Notes: generated from the sequence alone by a model not told the origin. A stretch of DNA of 64,000 nt from JBBRMW01 sp965246845 (GCA_965246845.1 CBDFFR010000008.1:588637-652636), one strand, 5' to 3'. Counted from the first letter of the stretch, positions 16,669 through 26,367 are shown. Numbers and translations are program-made.

Positions 16669-18432
16669 TTAAGCCTGAAATTTGCTGCGCGCGGCCTTGT
16701 CGCTGCGCATCCACGCGATGAAATCATCCGTCGATAGGGTGTTGATCACATCCGACGCGCGCACCCATCCGCGCCGCGCCGTGAGCAGCCCATAGCGCAG
16801 CGTCTCGAAGCCGTCGGCTGCGTGTGAATCGGTATCGATAGACAGTTTCACGCCGAGTTCGACGGCGCGTTTGGCGTGTGCGTCGTCGAGATCGAGACGG
16901 TGCGGGTCGGCGTTGATTTCTAGGACGGTTCCGCTCTCGCGTGCAGCGGCGAAGACGGCATCCATATCGAGGTCTGCACCCTCGCGATTTGGGATGAGCT
17001 GCCCGCGCGGGTGGCCGATAATATCTACATGCGGGTTGCGGATCGCGTGGATCAGGCGCGCCGTGACCTGTTCGCGCTCCTGTCGTAGGCCGGAATGCAG
17101 CGAGGCGATCACGACGTCCAGCTCCGCGAGCGCTTCATCGGGAAAATCAAGCATGCCATCGGTCTTGATCTCCATCTCCGTCCCCTGAAAGACACGCAAC
17201 CCGCGCCCGGCCATCTCTGAATCGACGGCGCGGATTTCCTCGCGCTGGGCGCGCAGCCGTTCGACGCTGAGGCCGTTCGCCACGCCGAGGCTGTGCGAAT
17301 GGTCGGTGATGACGATGTGCGAGAGGCCGCGCGCGAGCGCCGTCTCTGCCATCTCGCGGATCGAGAGCGTACCATCGCTCCAGGTGCTGTGCATATGCAA
17401 ATCGCTGTGAATATCGGCGCGCGTGATGAGCGTGGGCAGCTTCCCGGCGCGTGCGGCCTCGATCTCGCCCCTGTCCTCGCGCAGTTCGGGCGGTAGATAC
17501 GGCAAGCCGAGCATCGCGTAGACTTCTTCTTCGGTGGCGCAGGTCGTCGGCGCGCTATCGCCTTTGAGAGCGGTGAACGCCCATTCGTTGAGGCTCAGAC
17601 CGCGCTCCGTCGCGAGCGAGCGCAGTCGGATATTATGCGCCTGGCTGCCCGTAAAATAGACCAGCGCCGTACCGTAGACGTTCGGCTGCAGCACGCGCAG
17701 GTCACATTGCAAACCGTTCAGCAATTCGATGGAACTCTTCGTCTCGCCGTTGCCGAGGACGCGCGCGACATCCGGCCTCGCGACGAAACGCGCCATGATC
17801 GGGGCGGGGTCTTCGCTCGCAATCAGCAGATCGACATCGCCAATGGTGGAGCGCCCGCGCCGCAGACTGCCCGCAATATCCGCGCGGACGATGCCCATGA
17901 TGTTTTCCAGCAAATCGGCGAGGATCGCTTCGGCGGCGGTCATTGCAATATCGATGCGAACACGGTCCGTGCGGCGGGCGAGCGCTTCAATCGAATCGAG
18001 GATGTTTTTCTCGCTCTTCGCGCCGAGACCGGACAGCGTGCGCAATTTGCCTTCACGCGCGGCGGCTTCGACTTCTGCGACGGTTTTCAGGCCGAGTTCC
18101 TTGTAGAAAAGCATCGCCTTCTTCGGTCCGACGCCGTTCACGCGCAGTACCTGTACGAGGCTGGCCGGGATTTCAGCTTCCAGCTTTTCGAGGAAGGTCA
18201 GGCGGTCGGTCGCAATCATCTCCTCGATTTTTTCAGCAAGGGTGTCGCCGATGAATGGAATTTCCGTTAGCTTGCCGTCTTTGGCGACGGCGTGGACATC
18301 GCGCGGGAGTTCACGCATCGATTGTGCCGCGTTGCGATAGGCGAGGACGCGGTGAATGTTCTCGCCCTTGAGTTGCAGCAGGTCCGCAACCGTCTCGAAG
18401 GTTTCCGCGATGTCCCGATTGGTGATTGGCAT
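16669..18432 (-). CDS. polX: Family X DNA polymerase with PHP domain (PolX)
   Basis: A 587-residue repair polymerase with proofreading-type PHP phosphoesterase. In order it shows the 8-kDa lyase-like domain (AETFETVADLLQLKGENIHR), helix-hairpin-helix motifs (IPFIGDTLAEKI, VNGVGPKKAMLFY, LSGLGAKSEKNI), the polymerase palm with GSLRRGRSTIGDVDLLI carrying the metal-binding Asp pair, and the C-terminal PHP domain (SDLHMHSTWSDGT, ITDHSHSLG, ASLHSGL, IIGHPRG, DTDSHAADGF). The His/Asp ligands of the PHP site appear intact, so 3'-5' exonuclease or AP-endonuclease activity is expected. ATG 18432 follows GGAG at six bases. Length is normal for bacterial PolX. Confidence 0.93.
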   Translation of the reverse strand: MPITNRDIAETFETVADLLQLKGENIHRVLAYRNAAQSMRELPRDVHAVAKDGKLTEIPFIGDTLAEKIEEMIATDRLTFLEKLEAEIPASLVQVLRVNGVGPKKAMLFYKELGLKTVAEVEAAAREGKLRTLSGLGAKSEKNILDSIEALARRTDRVRIDIAMTAAEAILADLLENIMGIVRADIAGSLRRGRSTIGDVDLLIASEDPAPIMARFVARPDVARVLGNGETKSSIELLNGLQCDLRVLQPNVYGTALVYFTGSQAHNIRLRSLATERGLSLNEWAFTALKGDSAPTTCATEEEVYAMLGLPYLPPELREDRGEIEAARAGKLPTLITRADIHSDLHMHSTWSDGTLSIREMAETALARGLSHIVITDHSHSLGVANGLSVERLRAQREEIRAVDSEMAGRGLRVFQGTEMEIKTDGMLDFPDEALAELDVVIASLHSGLRQEREQVTARLIHAIRNPHVDIIGHPRGQLIPNREGADLDMDAVFAAARESGTVLEINADPHRLDLDDAHAKRAVELGVKLSIDTDSHAADGFETLRYGLLTARRGWVRASDVINTLSTDDFIAWMRSDKAARSKFQA

Positions 18433-18517
18433 AGCTTCTCCGTGCGCGTTGGCACAGAGTTTAACCGCTGTACGGTGGATGGCAACCAGAGCCGCCCGGT
18501 ATTTGGATAACAAACGG

Positions 18518-18585
18518 ATCGGGCAAGCTGCGACCCCTACACCGGAGAACACGCGCATGTGTAGGGGCGGACCGATGTGTCCGCT
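18518..18585. repeat. REP-like palindromes (families B and A)
   Basis: A family B unit (ATCGGGCAAGCTGCGACCCC with CTACACCGG) at 18518-18546 is followed by a family A unit (GTAGGGGCGGACCGATGTGT then CCGC) at 18561-18585. They sit between polX and the DoxX gene. Confidence 0.8.
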
Positions 18586-18600
18586 CGTTGCTGCGGCAGC

Positions 18601-18966
18601 CTACAGTGGAGCGACCACGAAGCGCCCGTATGCGACTGCCGCCGCCAGTACCAGCAGGACGACATTCGGAATTATTGTCTCCTTGCGGCGAAAGTGGACC
18701 ACCATCGCGCCGATCATCGTCAGGACGAGGCCGACGGCAGCCAGCGGCGTCAGCCAGGGCAGGCTATTCGTCACGCCCGGCAGGACGAGGCCAAGCGCGG
18801 CGAGGACTTCCAGCAGCCCGATCAGCTTGACGATGTCTGGTGGAAAATCGAGGACCCAACCCTGCCGCTTCGCCGCCACTTCGACTGGCACGAAGAGCTT
18901 TGCAGCTCCTGTCAGCAAAAAGGTCAGCGCCAGCAAAATCTGGAGAATCCACAATGCGGTGTTCAT
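18601..18966 (-). CDS. DoxX-like membrane protein
   Basis: A 121-residue membrane protein with four hydrophobic helices. The first helix (LWILQILLALTFLLTGAAKL) and the following LFVPVE with GLLEVLAALGLVLPG match DoxX-family proteins, which take part in respiratory or redox membrane complexes in other bacteria. It begins 49 bases after the end of the DUF3291 gene and the two probably share a transcript. The exact role is unknown. Confidence 0.8.
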   Translation of the reverse strand: MNTALWILQILLALTFLLTGAAKLFVPVEVAAKRQGWVLDFPPDIVKLIGLLEVLAALGLVLPGVTNSLPWLTPLAAVGLVLTMIGAMVVHFRRKETIIPNVVLLVLAAAVAYGRFVVAPL

Positions 18967-19015
18967 TTTTGATAATCTCCATGTGAGTGCAATGAAGTGT
19001 CAATTGTGGAACCAC

Positions 19016-19480
19016 TCATTGCTGGAGTTCGGTCACGGGAGCCGGAAAGCGCTGCCGGAAGGTGAACGCAAAGGGCGTCGCGCCGTGTTCGCGCAGGTGT
19101 TCGAGGCGTGTTTTCATATCCTCGACCGTCGGCATGGTGTCGCGCGGCGTCCACCACAGCGCAACCATCGGGACCACCGCGCGCTCGAACCAGTCATCCC
19201 GCTTGCGCACAATATCGGTGTGACCCGTGCGATAGGCAAACGCGAAGAGCGCGTCGATGCTCTCCCACACACTCATATTGACGATGATCATCTCGTCGTC
19301 GAAAATGTGCAGGCTGGTTGCGTCCCCGGCGGGCGTCGTGAGCCGCCACAGAAAGCCCGGCGCAGCCTCCGCGAGCGCGTTGATCCGCGCCAGTTCCGCG
19401 ACGAAGGGCGCAAGCTGCGGCGAATCGAGCGGCGCGAGCAGCCGCGAGATATTGCATTGAGCGAGGGCGTGCGAGGTCAT
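19016..19480 (-). CDS. DUF3291 domain protein
   Basis: A 154-residue soluble protein of the DUF3291 type, related to antibiotic-biosynthesis monooxygenase-like barrels. Typical landmarks are LAQCNISRLLAPLD at the start, PGFLWRL, the segment IIVNMSVWESIDALFAFAYR, and ALWWTPRDTMPTVEDMKTRL near the end. No catalytic activity is established for the family. It is followed by the DoxX gene on the same strand. Confidence 0.85.
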   Translation of the reverse strand: MTSHALAQCNISRLLAPLDSPQLAPFVAELARINALAEAAPGFLWRLTTPAGDATSLHIFDDEMIIVNMSVWESIDALFAFAYRTGHTDIVRKRDDWFERAVVPMVALWWTPRDTMPTVEDMKTRLEHLREHGATPFAFTFRQRFPAPVTELQQ

Positions 19481-19609
19481 GCTGCGCTATCCAATATATT
19501 TCGTGGTGTCCGTAGAGAATACCGCATGGCTTCGGTACACGCGATTGAGTAGTGTTACAATCGTTACAATTAAGCACTCACCCTCAACGCTCCAAAGAGG
19601 ACCCTTTCG

Positions 19610-20863
19610 ATGATTGATATGGTGCAAATGGGCAAGGCTGCCAAAGCCGCCACGCGGCTGCTCGCCACCGCGACCACTGAACATAAAAACATGGCGCTGC
19701 TCGCCATCGCGGAGCAACTTGAAGCGCGCGAGGCCGATATTCTGGCTGCCAACCACGAGGATGTCCACGCCGCGCGCGAGCGCAACACCGAACCGCATCT
19801 ACTCGACCGCCTGAGCCTCGGCAACGGACGCTTGAGCGCGATCATCGCGGATGTGCGTAGCGTGGCCGCGCTGCCCGACCCGGTCGGCGAAACGTTTGAT
19901 CATGCCGTGCTGGAGAACGGATTGCGCGTACAGCGCCGCCGTACCCCGATTGGCGTCCTCGGCGTGATCTACGAAGCGCGCCCGAACGTCACGGTCGACG
20001 TTGCGGCGCTGTGCGTGAAAAGCGCCAACGGCGTGATCCTGCGCGGCGGCTCGGAGATGCTCGCTTCCGCAAGCGTGCTGGTTGAAGTGATCCGCGAGGC
20101 ACTCACGAGCGTCGATTTGCCCGCCGATGCGGTCCAGCTCATTGAAAGCAAGGACCGTGAATTGATCGGGCAACTGCTCAAGTTGAATGGCTACGTCGAT
20201 ATGATCATCCCGCGCGGCGGGGCGGCGCTGCATAAATTCTGCGTGGAAAACAGCACGATCCCGGTGATTACGGGCGGCGTCGGCGTGGTCCACCTGTTCG
20301 TCGATGAGACCGCCGACATCGATAGCGCGCTGCCCGTGATCCACAACGCCAAAACGTCGCGCCCTTCGGTCTGCAATTCGCTCGATACGGTGTTGATCCA
20401 TGAAAAGATCGCCGCGAATTTCATCCCGCGTCTGGTCGAATACCTGACCCCGGCAGGCGTCACTTTCAAAGCCGACCCCGCGGTAATGGCCTTCACGCGC
20501 GATGAACATGTCACGCCCGCCGATCCGCAGGATTTCGATACGGAATGGATGAACCTGACCTGCGGCCTGCGCGTGGTGAGCGGCATCGAGACGGCGATTG
20601 CATTCATCAACGAACACAGCCTCGGACACAGCGACGGCATCCTGACGCAGGACGCGGCCAACGCACGCCGCTTCGTGAACGAGGTCGATTCCTCGGCGGT
20701 GTTTGTGAATACCTCGACGCGCTTCAACGATGGCGGGCAGCTTGGCCTCGGCGCGGAGATCGCCGTCAGCACGCAAAAGCTGCATGCGCGCGGTCCGATG
20801 GGGCTGCGCGAACTGACGACGTACAAATGGGTGGTTGAAAGCGACGGCCTGATCAGGAGATAA
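19610..20863 (+). CDS. proA: Glutamate-5-semialdehyde dehydrogenase
   Basis: A 417-residue NADPH-dependent reductase that turns gamma-glutamyl phosphate into glutamate semialdehyde in proline synthesis. It shows RRTPIGVLGVIYEARPNVTV, the cofactor region VILRGGSEMLASA, the catalytic Cys in SRPSVCNSLDTVL, and the C-terminal SSAVFVNTSTRFNDGGQLGL with GLGAEIAVSTQK. ATG 19610 follows AGAGG at eight bases. Two TACAAT boxes (19556-19561 and 19565-19570) lie upstream. proB is not adjacent, so the pathway genes are split in this genome. Confidence 0.96.
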   Translation: MIDMVQMGKAAKAATRLLATATTEHKNMALLAIAEQLEAREADILAANHEDVHAARERNTEPHLLDRLSLGNGRLSAIIADVRSVAALPDPVGETFDHAVLENGLRVQRRRTPIGVLGVIYEARPNVTVDVAALCVKSANGVILRGGSEMLASASVLVEVIREALTSVDLPADAVQLIESKDRELIGQLLKLNGYVDMIIPRGGAALHKFCVENSTIPVITGGVGVVHLFVDETADIDSALPVIHNAKTSRPSVCNSLDTVLIHEKIAANFIPRLVEYLTPAGVTFKADPAVMAFTRDEHVTPADPQDFDTEWMNLTCGLRVVSGIETAIAFINEHSLGHSDGILTQDAANARRFVNEVDSSAVFVNTSTRFNDGGQLGLGAEIAVSTQKLHARGPMGLRELTTYKWVVESDGLIRR

Positions 20864-20892
20864 TAGGCTCGCATTAGTAGAGGAAGAGCGTC

Positions 20893-22341
20893 ATGAATTC
20901 AATCCGTCGTCCGATCCTGTTCGGCGCAGTCTCGCTCGTCGTGGCGCTGTTCCTGTTCGGCGGGACGAACAGCGTCGCATCCGGGTTGCTGCAATCCACC
21001 GCACGCAGCACGAGCCGCGCAACGGTAATCCCGCCAACCGCGACTCAGGTAGTCGTGCTGGATACGAATTACGAACTGCTGTACCCGATGCTCGTGCGGT
21101 TCAACCTCGCTCTGCGTCTCGCCATCAGCGATGTCAAATCGGTACGCCTCAAAATCTGGCAGAGCGGCGCGTTCGACCAGATATTCGACATCCCTTATAA
21201 CCAGTGGCGTGCGAACAGCGCAGATTCGACTTTCGTTACTTTTGCGTGGCCGCTCACGGCGACGAATGCGCCGGACCCCTTTAGGACGATGCGCTTCCAA
21301 TGGGAAATCGTGACGGTGCGCGAAACGGTCCAGAGCATACAAATCGAATTTGAGTTTTCCGATAAAGCGCACCAATGGAGTAGCGTGGAAAATACACCGC
21401 TGATGTTTTTCTGGTATTCATCGGGGCTGAATGTCAAGTATGCCAGTGAAGCGATCCTGCGCGCATATACGCTCCTGAAAGCCAATACCGGGTTCGAGCG
21501 TACCTATAAATTCGTGATCTACGAGCCGAGCGCGACTTCCTGCGAGACCGACACGAAGCGCCCCGGACAGGGGGTTCTGACATCGAAGCGTGACGGGACC
21601 ATCTTCCCTTGTGACCCGCAGAATATCTACCGCATCTATGGCGCGCGCGGCTACACTGTAATTCAGCGTACCACGCCACTGCTCGAACAATTGCAGGATG
21701 ATATTATCGCCGTGATGGTCCGCGATGCGCTGGCCGGGCAATTCGCCAAAAACAAACCGCCGGAGTGGTTTCTCAGGGGGCTGACACAGACCTACAGCCT
21801 TCTCGGTCGCCCGAACGCGCTGCTGCTTGCGCGCGACATCGCCCGCCGGGACCGCCTGCTCGCGCCGGATGCGCTGGTCGCTACGCCGGACGGGAAGGTT
21901 GCCGCGTTCAGCATCAGATATCGCGACTGGCACGCGCAGGCGTTCATGTTCACGCTCTATCTTTCCGCTAAATATGGCGCGCAGACGCCATTTACGCTCG
22001 CGCGTGATTTCGCGACCTCCGGTGATTTCGAGAAGGCGCTCGCCGGGGTGACGAATGGCGCGACACTCACGGACCTGTTCAGTAGCTATCAAACATGGAT
22101 TCTCACGAGCGATGCCGACCTCGCGATCCGCTGGAACCCTTACCTTCTGACGCCGACCGCGACGATCACGCCGACGGAAACGCTTTATCCATCGTTCACG
22201 CCCTTCACGCCGACCGTCACCGAAACGCCGACGGAGTTCCCTTCCGTGACACCGCGCCCCACGATCACACCGACGCGCGTACCGCCAACGAATACCGCGC
22301 GCCCGCCGGGAAGTCTGGAGACACCGACCGCGCAAAAATAA
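20893..22341 (+). CDS. Secreted gluzincin-like protein lacking the HExxH motif
   Basis: A 482-residue exported protein with a signal peptide (residues 8-30). The central part, with YKFVIYEPSATSCE, an Arg/Tyr-rich region and PEWFLRGLTQTYSL, follows the plan of Peptidase_MA-type gluzincins found in Chloroflexota, in which PEWxxEGLA follows the zinc motif. Here the expected HExxH place reads VMVRDALAGQ, so a zinc protease site is missing and the protein may be an inactive binding form. The last 60 residues are a Thr/Pro-rich tail (ITPTETLYPSFTPFTPT). It begins 30 bases after proA and may be read through from it. Confidence 0.5.
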   Translation: MNSIRRPILFGAVSLVVALFLFGGTNSVASGLLQSTARSTSRATVIPPTATQVVVLDTNYELLYPMLVRFNLALRLAISDVKSVRLKIWQSGAFDQIFDIPYNQWRANSADSTFVTFAWPLTATNAPDPFRTMRFQWEIVTVRETVQSIQIEFEFSDKAHQWSSVENTPLMFFWYSSGLNVKYASEAILRAYTLLKANTGFERTYKFVIYEPSATSCETDTKRPGQGVLTSKRDGTIFPCDPQNIYRIYGARGYTVIQRTTPLLEQLQDDIIAVMVRDALAGQFAKNKPPEWFLRGLTQTYSLLGRPNALLLARDIARRDRLLAPDALVATPDGKVAAFSIRYRDWHAQAFMFTLYLSAKYGAQTPFTLARDFATSGDFEKALAGVTNGATLTDLFSSYQTWILTSDADLAIRWNPYLLTPTATITPTETLYPSFTPFTPTVTETPTEFPSVTPRPTITPTRVPPTNTARPPGSLETPTAQK

Positions 22342-22396
22342 ACGTGACGCAATCGAACGCTATTCCATTCCTGATGTCCGCAAACCTGAATTTCAT

Positions 22397-22426
22397 AACG
22401 CGCGCTCATTAAACCGAGCGCGTGTT
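22397..22426. terminator. GC-rich hairpin after the secreted gluzincin-like gene
   Basis: An 11-base-pair stem (AACGCGCGCTC with GAGCGCGTGTT, one G-T pair) with loop ATTAAACC lies 56 bases after the stop. There is no T-run, so its role as a terminator is uncertain. Confidence 0.4.
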
Positions 22427-22429
22427 GCA

Positions 22430-22458
22430 TTGTCACATGAAGTTAAAACGACTACAAT
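22430..22458 (+). promoter_or_regulatory. Sigma-70-type promoter of the acyl-CoA ligase gene
   Basis: TTGTCA at 22430-22435 and TACAAT at 22453-22458 are separated by 17 bases. Each box is one base from the consensus, and the start codon follows 33 bases later. Confidence 0.7.
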
Positions 22459-22491
22459 TTGACCAAAATTTGATTATGAAAGGTTTAAATC

Positions 22492-24300
22492 ATGGCTAAT
22501 CTCGCCCAAGTTACGAGGACCACCGCCTACGCTGCGAAACCCTGGCACGCGCATTACGACGCCGGCGTGCCGGAAACGCTCGCGCCCTACCCGACGCACC
22601 CCGTTCACGAATTCCTGACGAAGACAGCGGCGCGCATCCCGCAAAACCCGGCGGTCGTCACCTCCGCGCACCTGCCCGTCGTCGGGCGGCAAAAGGCGAT
22701 CCTGACCTACGCGCAGCTCGAAACACAGGCCAACGCGCTCGCGGCGGCGCTGGTCGCGCTTGGACTCAAGAAAGGCGACCGCGCGGCGATCATCATGCCG
22801 AACTGTACGCAGTTCGTGATCGCGTACTACGCGATTTTGAAGGCGGGTGGCGTCGTCTGTGCGACCAACCCGACCTATCCCACCGAAAAGATGGCCGCGC
22901 AGATTGCGGATAGCGGCGCAACCTTCGCGCTCGTCCTGAGCAAGTTCTACGATATTTTCAAGCAGGCGCAGCCGAAGACGAGCGTAAAGCAAGTTATCGT
23001 CACGAACATCAAGGAATATTTTCCGCCGCTCGCTCGCACGCTTTTTAGTATCAAAAAGGAAAAACAGGACGGCCACCGCGTCACACTGGCGGCGGGCGAC
23101 CTCGAATTTCAAGCACTGCTCACGCAATATGCCGGGCAAAAGGCGCGGGTCACGGTCGCGCCATCCGATTACGCGATGTTCCAATATACGGGCGGCACGA
23201 CAGGCATCCCGAAGGCAGCAATGGCAACGCACGCCGCGCTGATCGCGAACACCCTGCAATGCAAGGCGTGGCTGACGACCGGGCTGCCCGGCGAAAAAGA
23301 AGTATTCATGGCAGCGATCCCGCTGTTCCATGTATACGGGATCGTCTCCGTGCTGAATCTCGCGGTCGGCATTGGCGCGAGTATGCTGATGGTCGCCAAC
23401 CCGCGCGAGACGAAAGAAGTATTGGAAGTGATCGCGGCCTACAAGCCGACGATGTTCAACGGCGTCCCCGCGATGTACAACGCGATCAACATCCACCCGG
23501 ATGTGCTGGCGGGCAAATATGATTTGCGGTCGGTGCGCGTGTGCGTGAGCGGTTCCGCGCCGCTGCCCCCCACCACCAAGCAGAAATTCGAGGCGCTTAC
23601 GGGCGGCAAGCTGGTCGAAGGCTATGGATTAAGCGAGACGCCGACCGCGTGCATCGTCAACCCCTGCAACGGCGAGAACCGCTTTGGCGCGATTGGATTG
23701 CCAATGACTGATGTGGAGGCGAAGATCGTCAGCCTCGATGATGGCGTGACGGAAGTGCCGCCGGGCGAAATCGGTGAACTGTGCGTTCATGGTCCGCAGC
23801 TATTCGATGGATACTGGAACATGCCGACCGAAACGCAGAATTCCTTGCGCGTGGATTCGGACGGCAAAAAGTGGCTACATACGGGCGACGTCGCGCGGAT
23901 GGACCCCGATGGCTTCTTCTACATCGTGGACCGCAAGAAGGACATGGCGATCATCGGCGGCTTCAATGTCTACCCGAACAACGTAGAAAAAATCCTGATG
24001 GAGCATCCGGCTATCGCGGAAGCGGCGGTCGCGGCGATCCAGCACCCCGACAAGCCGGGACAGGAAGCGCTCAAGGCATGGGTGCTGCTCAAGCCGGGCG
24101 CAAGCTGCACACAGGAAGAATTGATCGCGTTCGCGCAGACGAAACTCGCGCGCTATGAAGTCCCCACGCGCATTGAAGTCGCGCAAGACCTGCCGCGCAC
24201 AACCGTTGGAAAGGTGTTGCGTCGTGAATTACAGGAGAATGAAAAGGCGCAGGTCGCGCGCAGGTTGAATGTGCAGAAGCCGGACCGGATGCAGAACTAG
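22492..24300 (+). CDS. Long-chain fatty-acid--CoA ligase (AMP-dependent synthetase)
   Basis: A 602-residue adenylate-forming enzyme that activates fatty acids to acyl-CoA, probably for beta-oxidation or lipid remodelling. The motifs are in order: P-loop-like YTGGTTGIPKAAM, the adenine region VEGYGLSETPT, HTGDVARMDPDGFFYIVDRK with the hinge, and the catalytic Lys in TTVGKVLRREL. N-terminal sequence PWHAHYDAGVPETLAPYPTH is typical of the FadD/FadD15-like long-chain class. ATG 22492 follows AAAGG, and a strong promoter lies just upstream. No other beta-oxidation genes are in the window. Confidence 0.92.
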   Translation: MANLAQVTRTTAYAAKPWHAHYDAGVPETLAPYPTHPVHEFLTKTAARIPQNPAVVTSAHLPVVGRQKAILTYAQLETQANALAAALVALGLKKGDRAAIIMPNCTQFVIAYYAILKAGGVVCATNPTYPTEKMAAQIADSGATFALVLSKFYDIFKQAQPKTSVKQVIVTNIKEYFPPLARTLFSIKKEKQDGHRVTLAAGDLEFQALLTQYAGQKARVTVAPSDYAMFQYTGGTTGIPKAAMATHAALIANTLQCKAWLTTGLPGEKEVFMAAIPLFHVYGIVSVLNLAVGIGASMLMVANPRETKEVLEVIAAYKPTMFNGVPAMYNAINIHPDVLAGKYDLRSVRVCVSGSAPLPPTTKQKFEALTGGKLVEGYGLSETPTACIVNPCNGENRFGAIGLPMTDVEAKIVSLDDGVTEVPPGEIGELCVHGPQLFDGYWNMPTETQNSLRVDSDGKKWLHTGDVARMDPDGFFYIVDRKKDMAIIGGFNVYPNNVEKILMEHPAIAEAAVAAIQHPDKPGQEALKAWVLLKPGASCTQEELIAFAQTKLARYEVPTRIEVAQDLPRTTVGKVLRRELQENEKAQVARRLNVQKPDRMQN

Positions 24301-24307
24301 CTATACT

Positions 24308-24442
24308 GTAGGGGTTGGAGTCACCCGACCTATCCAGACGGGCGGACACATAGGTCCGCCCCTACAAAGACATACGTTCCGGTGTAGGGGTCGTGGCTTG
24401 GCCGACCCATCCAGACGCGCGGATACATCGGTCCGCCTGTAC
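24308..24442. repeat. Cluster of REP-like palindromes
   Basis: Family A at 24340-24366 (GGGCGGACACATAGGTCCGC then CCCTAC) is flanked by two family B-like units (GTAGGGGTTGGAGTCACCCG at 24308 and GTAGGGGTCGTGGCTTGGCC at 24383) and a degenerate family A copy at 24417-24442. Recurring tails TATCCAGACG and CATCCAGACG join them. Confidence 0.8.
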
Positions 24443-24482
24443 ACAATGCGCAATCCCGCCGTTCTGGTATAAACTTGCGCAC

Positions 24483-26306
24483 ATGACACTCTCCAAAAAT
24501 ACATCGCTGTGGCTTATGGTCGCGGTCCTGCTGCTCGTCGCGGGCGCGCTGATCCTGCACATTGACGATCTTGCGCTCTGGCCGGATGAGACATTCAGCG
24601 TCACGCACAGCAGCCACAGCCTCGAAAAGCTGCTGCGTGACCCGGATACGACGTGGCCGCCTGCGTACTATGTGATCCTTCACGGCTGGATCAAGGTCGC
24701 GAGTGATGCCGAATTCGCGTTGCGGACGCTCGGCGCGTTCTTGGGCTTGATTGGCACTGCTCTTCTCTACAAAATCGGCGTGCGGCTGCATTCCGTGACG
24801 GCGGGGTTGGTTGCCGCGTTCGCGTTCGGCACGTCGAGTTATGCCCTCTCGTTCGTACTGGAACTGCGTGGCTATAGCCTGCTTTTTCCTGTCGCGTATT
24901 TCTATATCCTGTGCCACCTGCGCTGGCTCGCCCGTCCGAATGCGCGCCGCGCAGCGTTGCTTGTCATCGCGCAGGTGTTCGTGATGTACACGCAGTTTTT
25001 GATGGTTTTCGTCGTGCTTGCAACCGGGTTGCACGTCCTGCTATCGAAACCGCGACAGACCGCGCGCTGGTTGCTTCTTTTGCTGCTGACGGGTATCTGC
25101 TGCGTGCCGCTCGTGCCGCAGTTCATCGACGGATTGCGGCTCCGGCAGCAAATCACCGGCGAACTTCCCGGCTATTTGACGGGTCCGCTCACCAAAATTT
25201 ATGCAGCCTATAGCGCGCATAACGACATTGCACTGCTGATTGTGATCCTCATCGCGCTTGTCGGACTGTTCTGGCAGCGCAGGCATACCAGTTGGGTGAC
25301 ACTCGCGTGGCTGACTGGGTGGGGCATCGCGATCCCCGTCCTCAGCTATTTTTTGCAAACGCGCATCCCGGTTTATTCGACGCGCTATCTTGCGTTCACG
25401 CTGCCGCCCGTCTTCATCCTGATCGGGTGGGGGATCGCGCGCGTCCCCCCGCGTGTGCTGCGCGGAGCGGGTGCGGTCGCGCTCGTCGTGCTGGCGCTCA
25501 CACCCTGGCAGCTTTACGACCATCGCCCCGCGCCAAGCGATGCGTCGCCGCCCGTCCCGGCATTCATGCACTTCATGCGCGATCACTGGCGGCAGGGCGA
25601 TACGCTGCTGGTTGACCCGAACAACCATTCGCTCGCGGATACGGTCGCGGTTGCTTATTATGAAAAACAGTATTTGCAGTTCGGACCGCTCCCGCGCGTG
25701 AGCGACCCCGCGCAAGCCGGGCGGCGGCTGTGGTATATGGTGCGGCAGGGCAGCGAAACAACGGACCTGCAAACGCGGGTGCAGCAGGGGCGTATCGTGC
25801 GCGACTTCTGGGGACCCTGGTATATGGCGACGACACTTTACGTCGCGCCGCCGCTTTCGCAGGGTGTTCGCTACGGGGATTTGCGCTTCCTTGGCGCGGA
25901 TGTCACGCGCGAACCGGAAATGCAAGCCTCCGATGCGCTAACGTTGACGCTGTGGTGGCGCGCGGAGCGTCCGCTCGCGGATGATCTCTCGCTCGCGCTG
26001 CATCTCTACGGACCCGATGGGGCGCTCATCGCGCAGGTCGACGGCACGCCGAAAACGGACGGCACGCCCGCGCAGCTTTCCGCGTGGAAACCGGAGCAAC
26101 CCTATCTCGATACTCGAACGTTCACGATCCCCTACGGCTCGCGGAGCGGAACCTATACGCTTGCGCTGATCGTCTACCATTGGGCGGATGGTTCACGCCT
26201 GACCCCGGAACTCCTCGCGGATGCGGCCCGCTATACCGTGAGGCCGGATGCGGCGCTTATCCTCGATACATTCCCGGTGTATACGGGGTTCAACCCCGCA
26301 AGGTAA
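24483..26306 (+). CDS. GT39-like membrane glycosyltransferase
   Basis: A 607-residue GT-C membrane protein. The first extracytoplasmic loop carries LALWPDETFSVTHSSHS, with the Asp-Glu pair expected for catalysis, and about ten hydrophobic segments follow. After residue 400 comes a soluble extracellular part (LLVDPNNHSLADTVAVAYYE) and a C-terminal beta-rich domain. ATG 24483 is preferred; the open frame reaches back to 24393 only by reading through REP-like repeats. A TATAAA box ends 11 bases before the ATG, so the message may be nearly leaderless. Donor and acceptor are unknown. Confidence 0.8.
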   Translation: MTLSKNTSLWLMVAVLLLVAGALILHIDDLALWPDETFSVTHSSHSLEKLLRDPDTTWPPAYYVILHGWIKVASDAEFALRTLGAFLGLIGTALLYKIGVRLHSVTAGLVAAFAFGTSSYALSFVLELRGYSLLFPVAYFYILCHLRWLARPNARRAALLVIAQVFVMYTQFLMVFVVLATGLHVLLSKPRQTARWLLLLLLTGICCVPLVPQFIDGLRLRQQITGELPGYLTGPLTKIYAAYSAHNDIALLIVILIALVGLFWQRRHTSWVTLAWLTGWGIAIPVLSYFLQTRIPVYSTRYLAFTLPPVFILIGWGIARVPPRVLRGAGAVALVVLALTPWQLYDHRPAPSDASPPVPAFMHFMRDHWRQGDTLLVDPNNHSLADTVAVAYYEKQYLQFGPLPRVSDPAQAGRRLWYMVRQGSETTDLQTRVQQGRIVRDFWGPWYMATTLYVAPPLSQGVRYGDLRFLGADVTREPEMQASDALTLTLWWRAERPLADDLSLALHLYGPDGALIAQVDGTPKTDGTPAQLSAWKPEQPYLDTRTFTIPYGSRSGTYTLALIVYHWADGSRLTPELLADAARYTVRPDAALILDTFPVYTGFNPAR

Positions 26307-26314
26307 GACATGCA

Positions 26315-26340
26315 GGGCGGACACATCGGTCCGCCCCTAC
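26315..26340. repeat. REP-like palindrome, family A
   Basis: GGGCGGACACATCGGTCCGC followed by CCCTAC, a nearly perfect inverted repeat between the convergent glycosyltransferase and ABC permease genes. Confidence 0.8.
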
Positions 26341-26367
26341 GAAGACCTGCGCGCTCTGCGGCACCCT

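Noticed and set aside
24393..24482. N-terminal extension of the GT39-like protein
   Set aside because: The 30 extra codons are translated REP-like repeat sequence; the ATG at 24483 begins the first membrane helix region.
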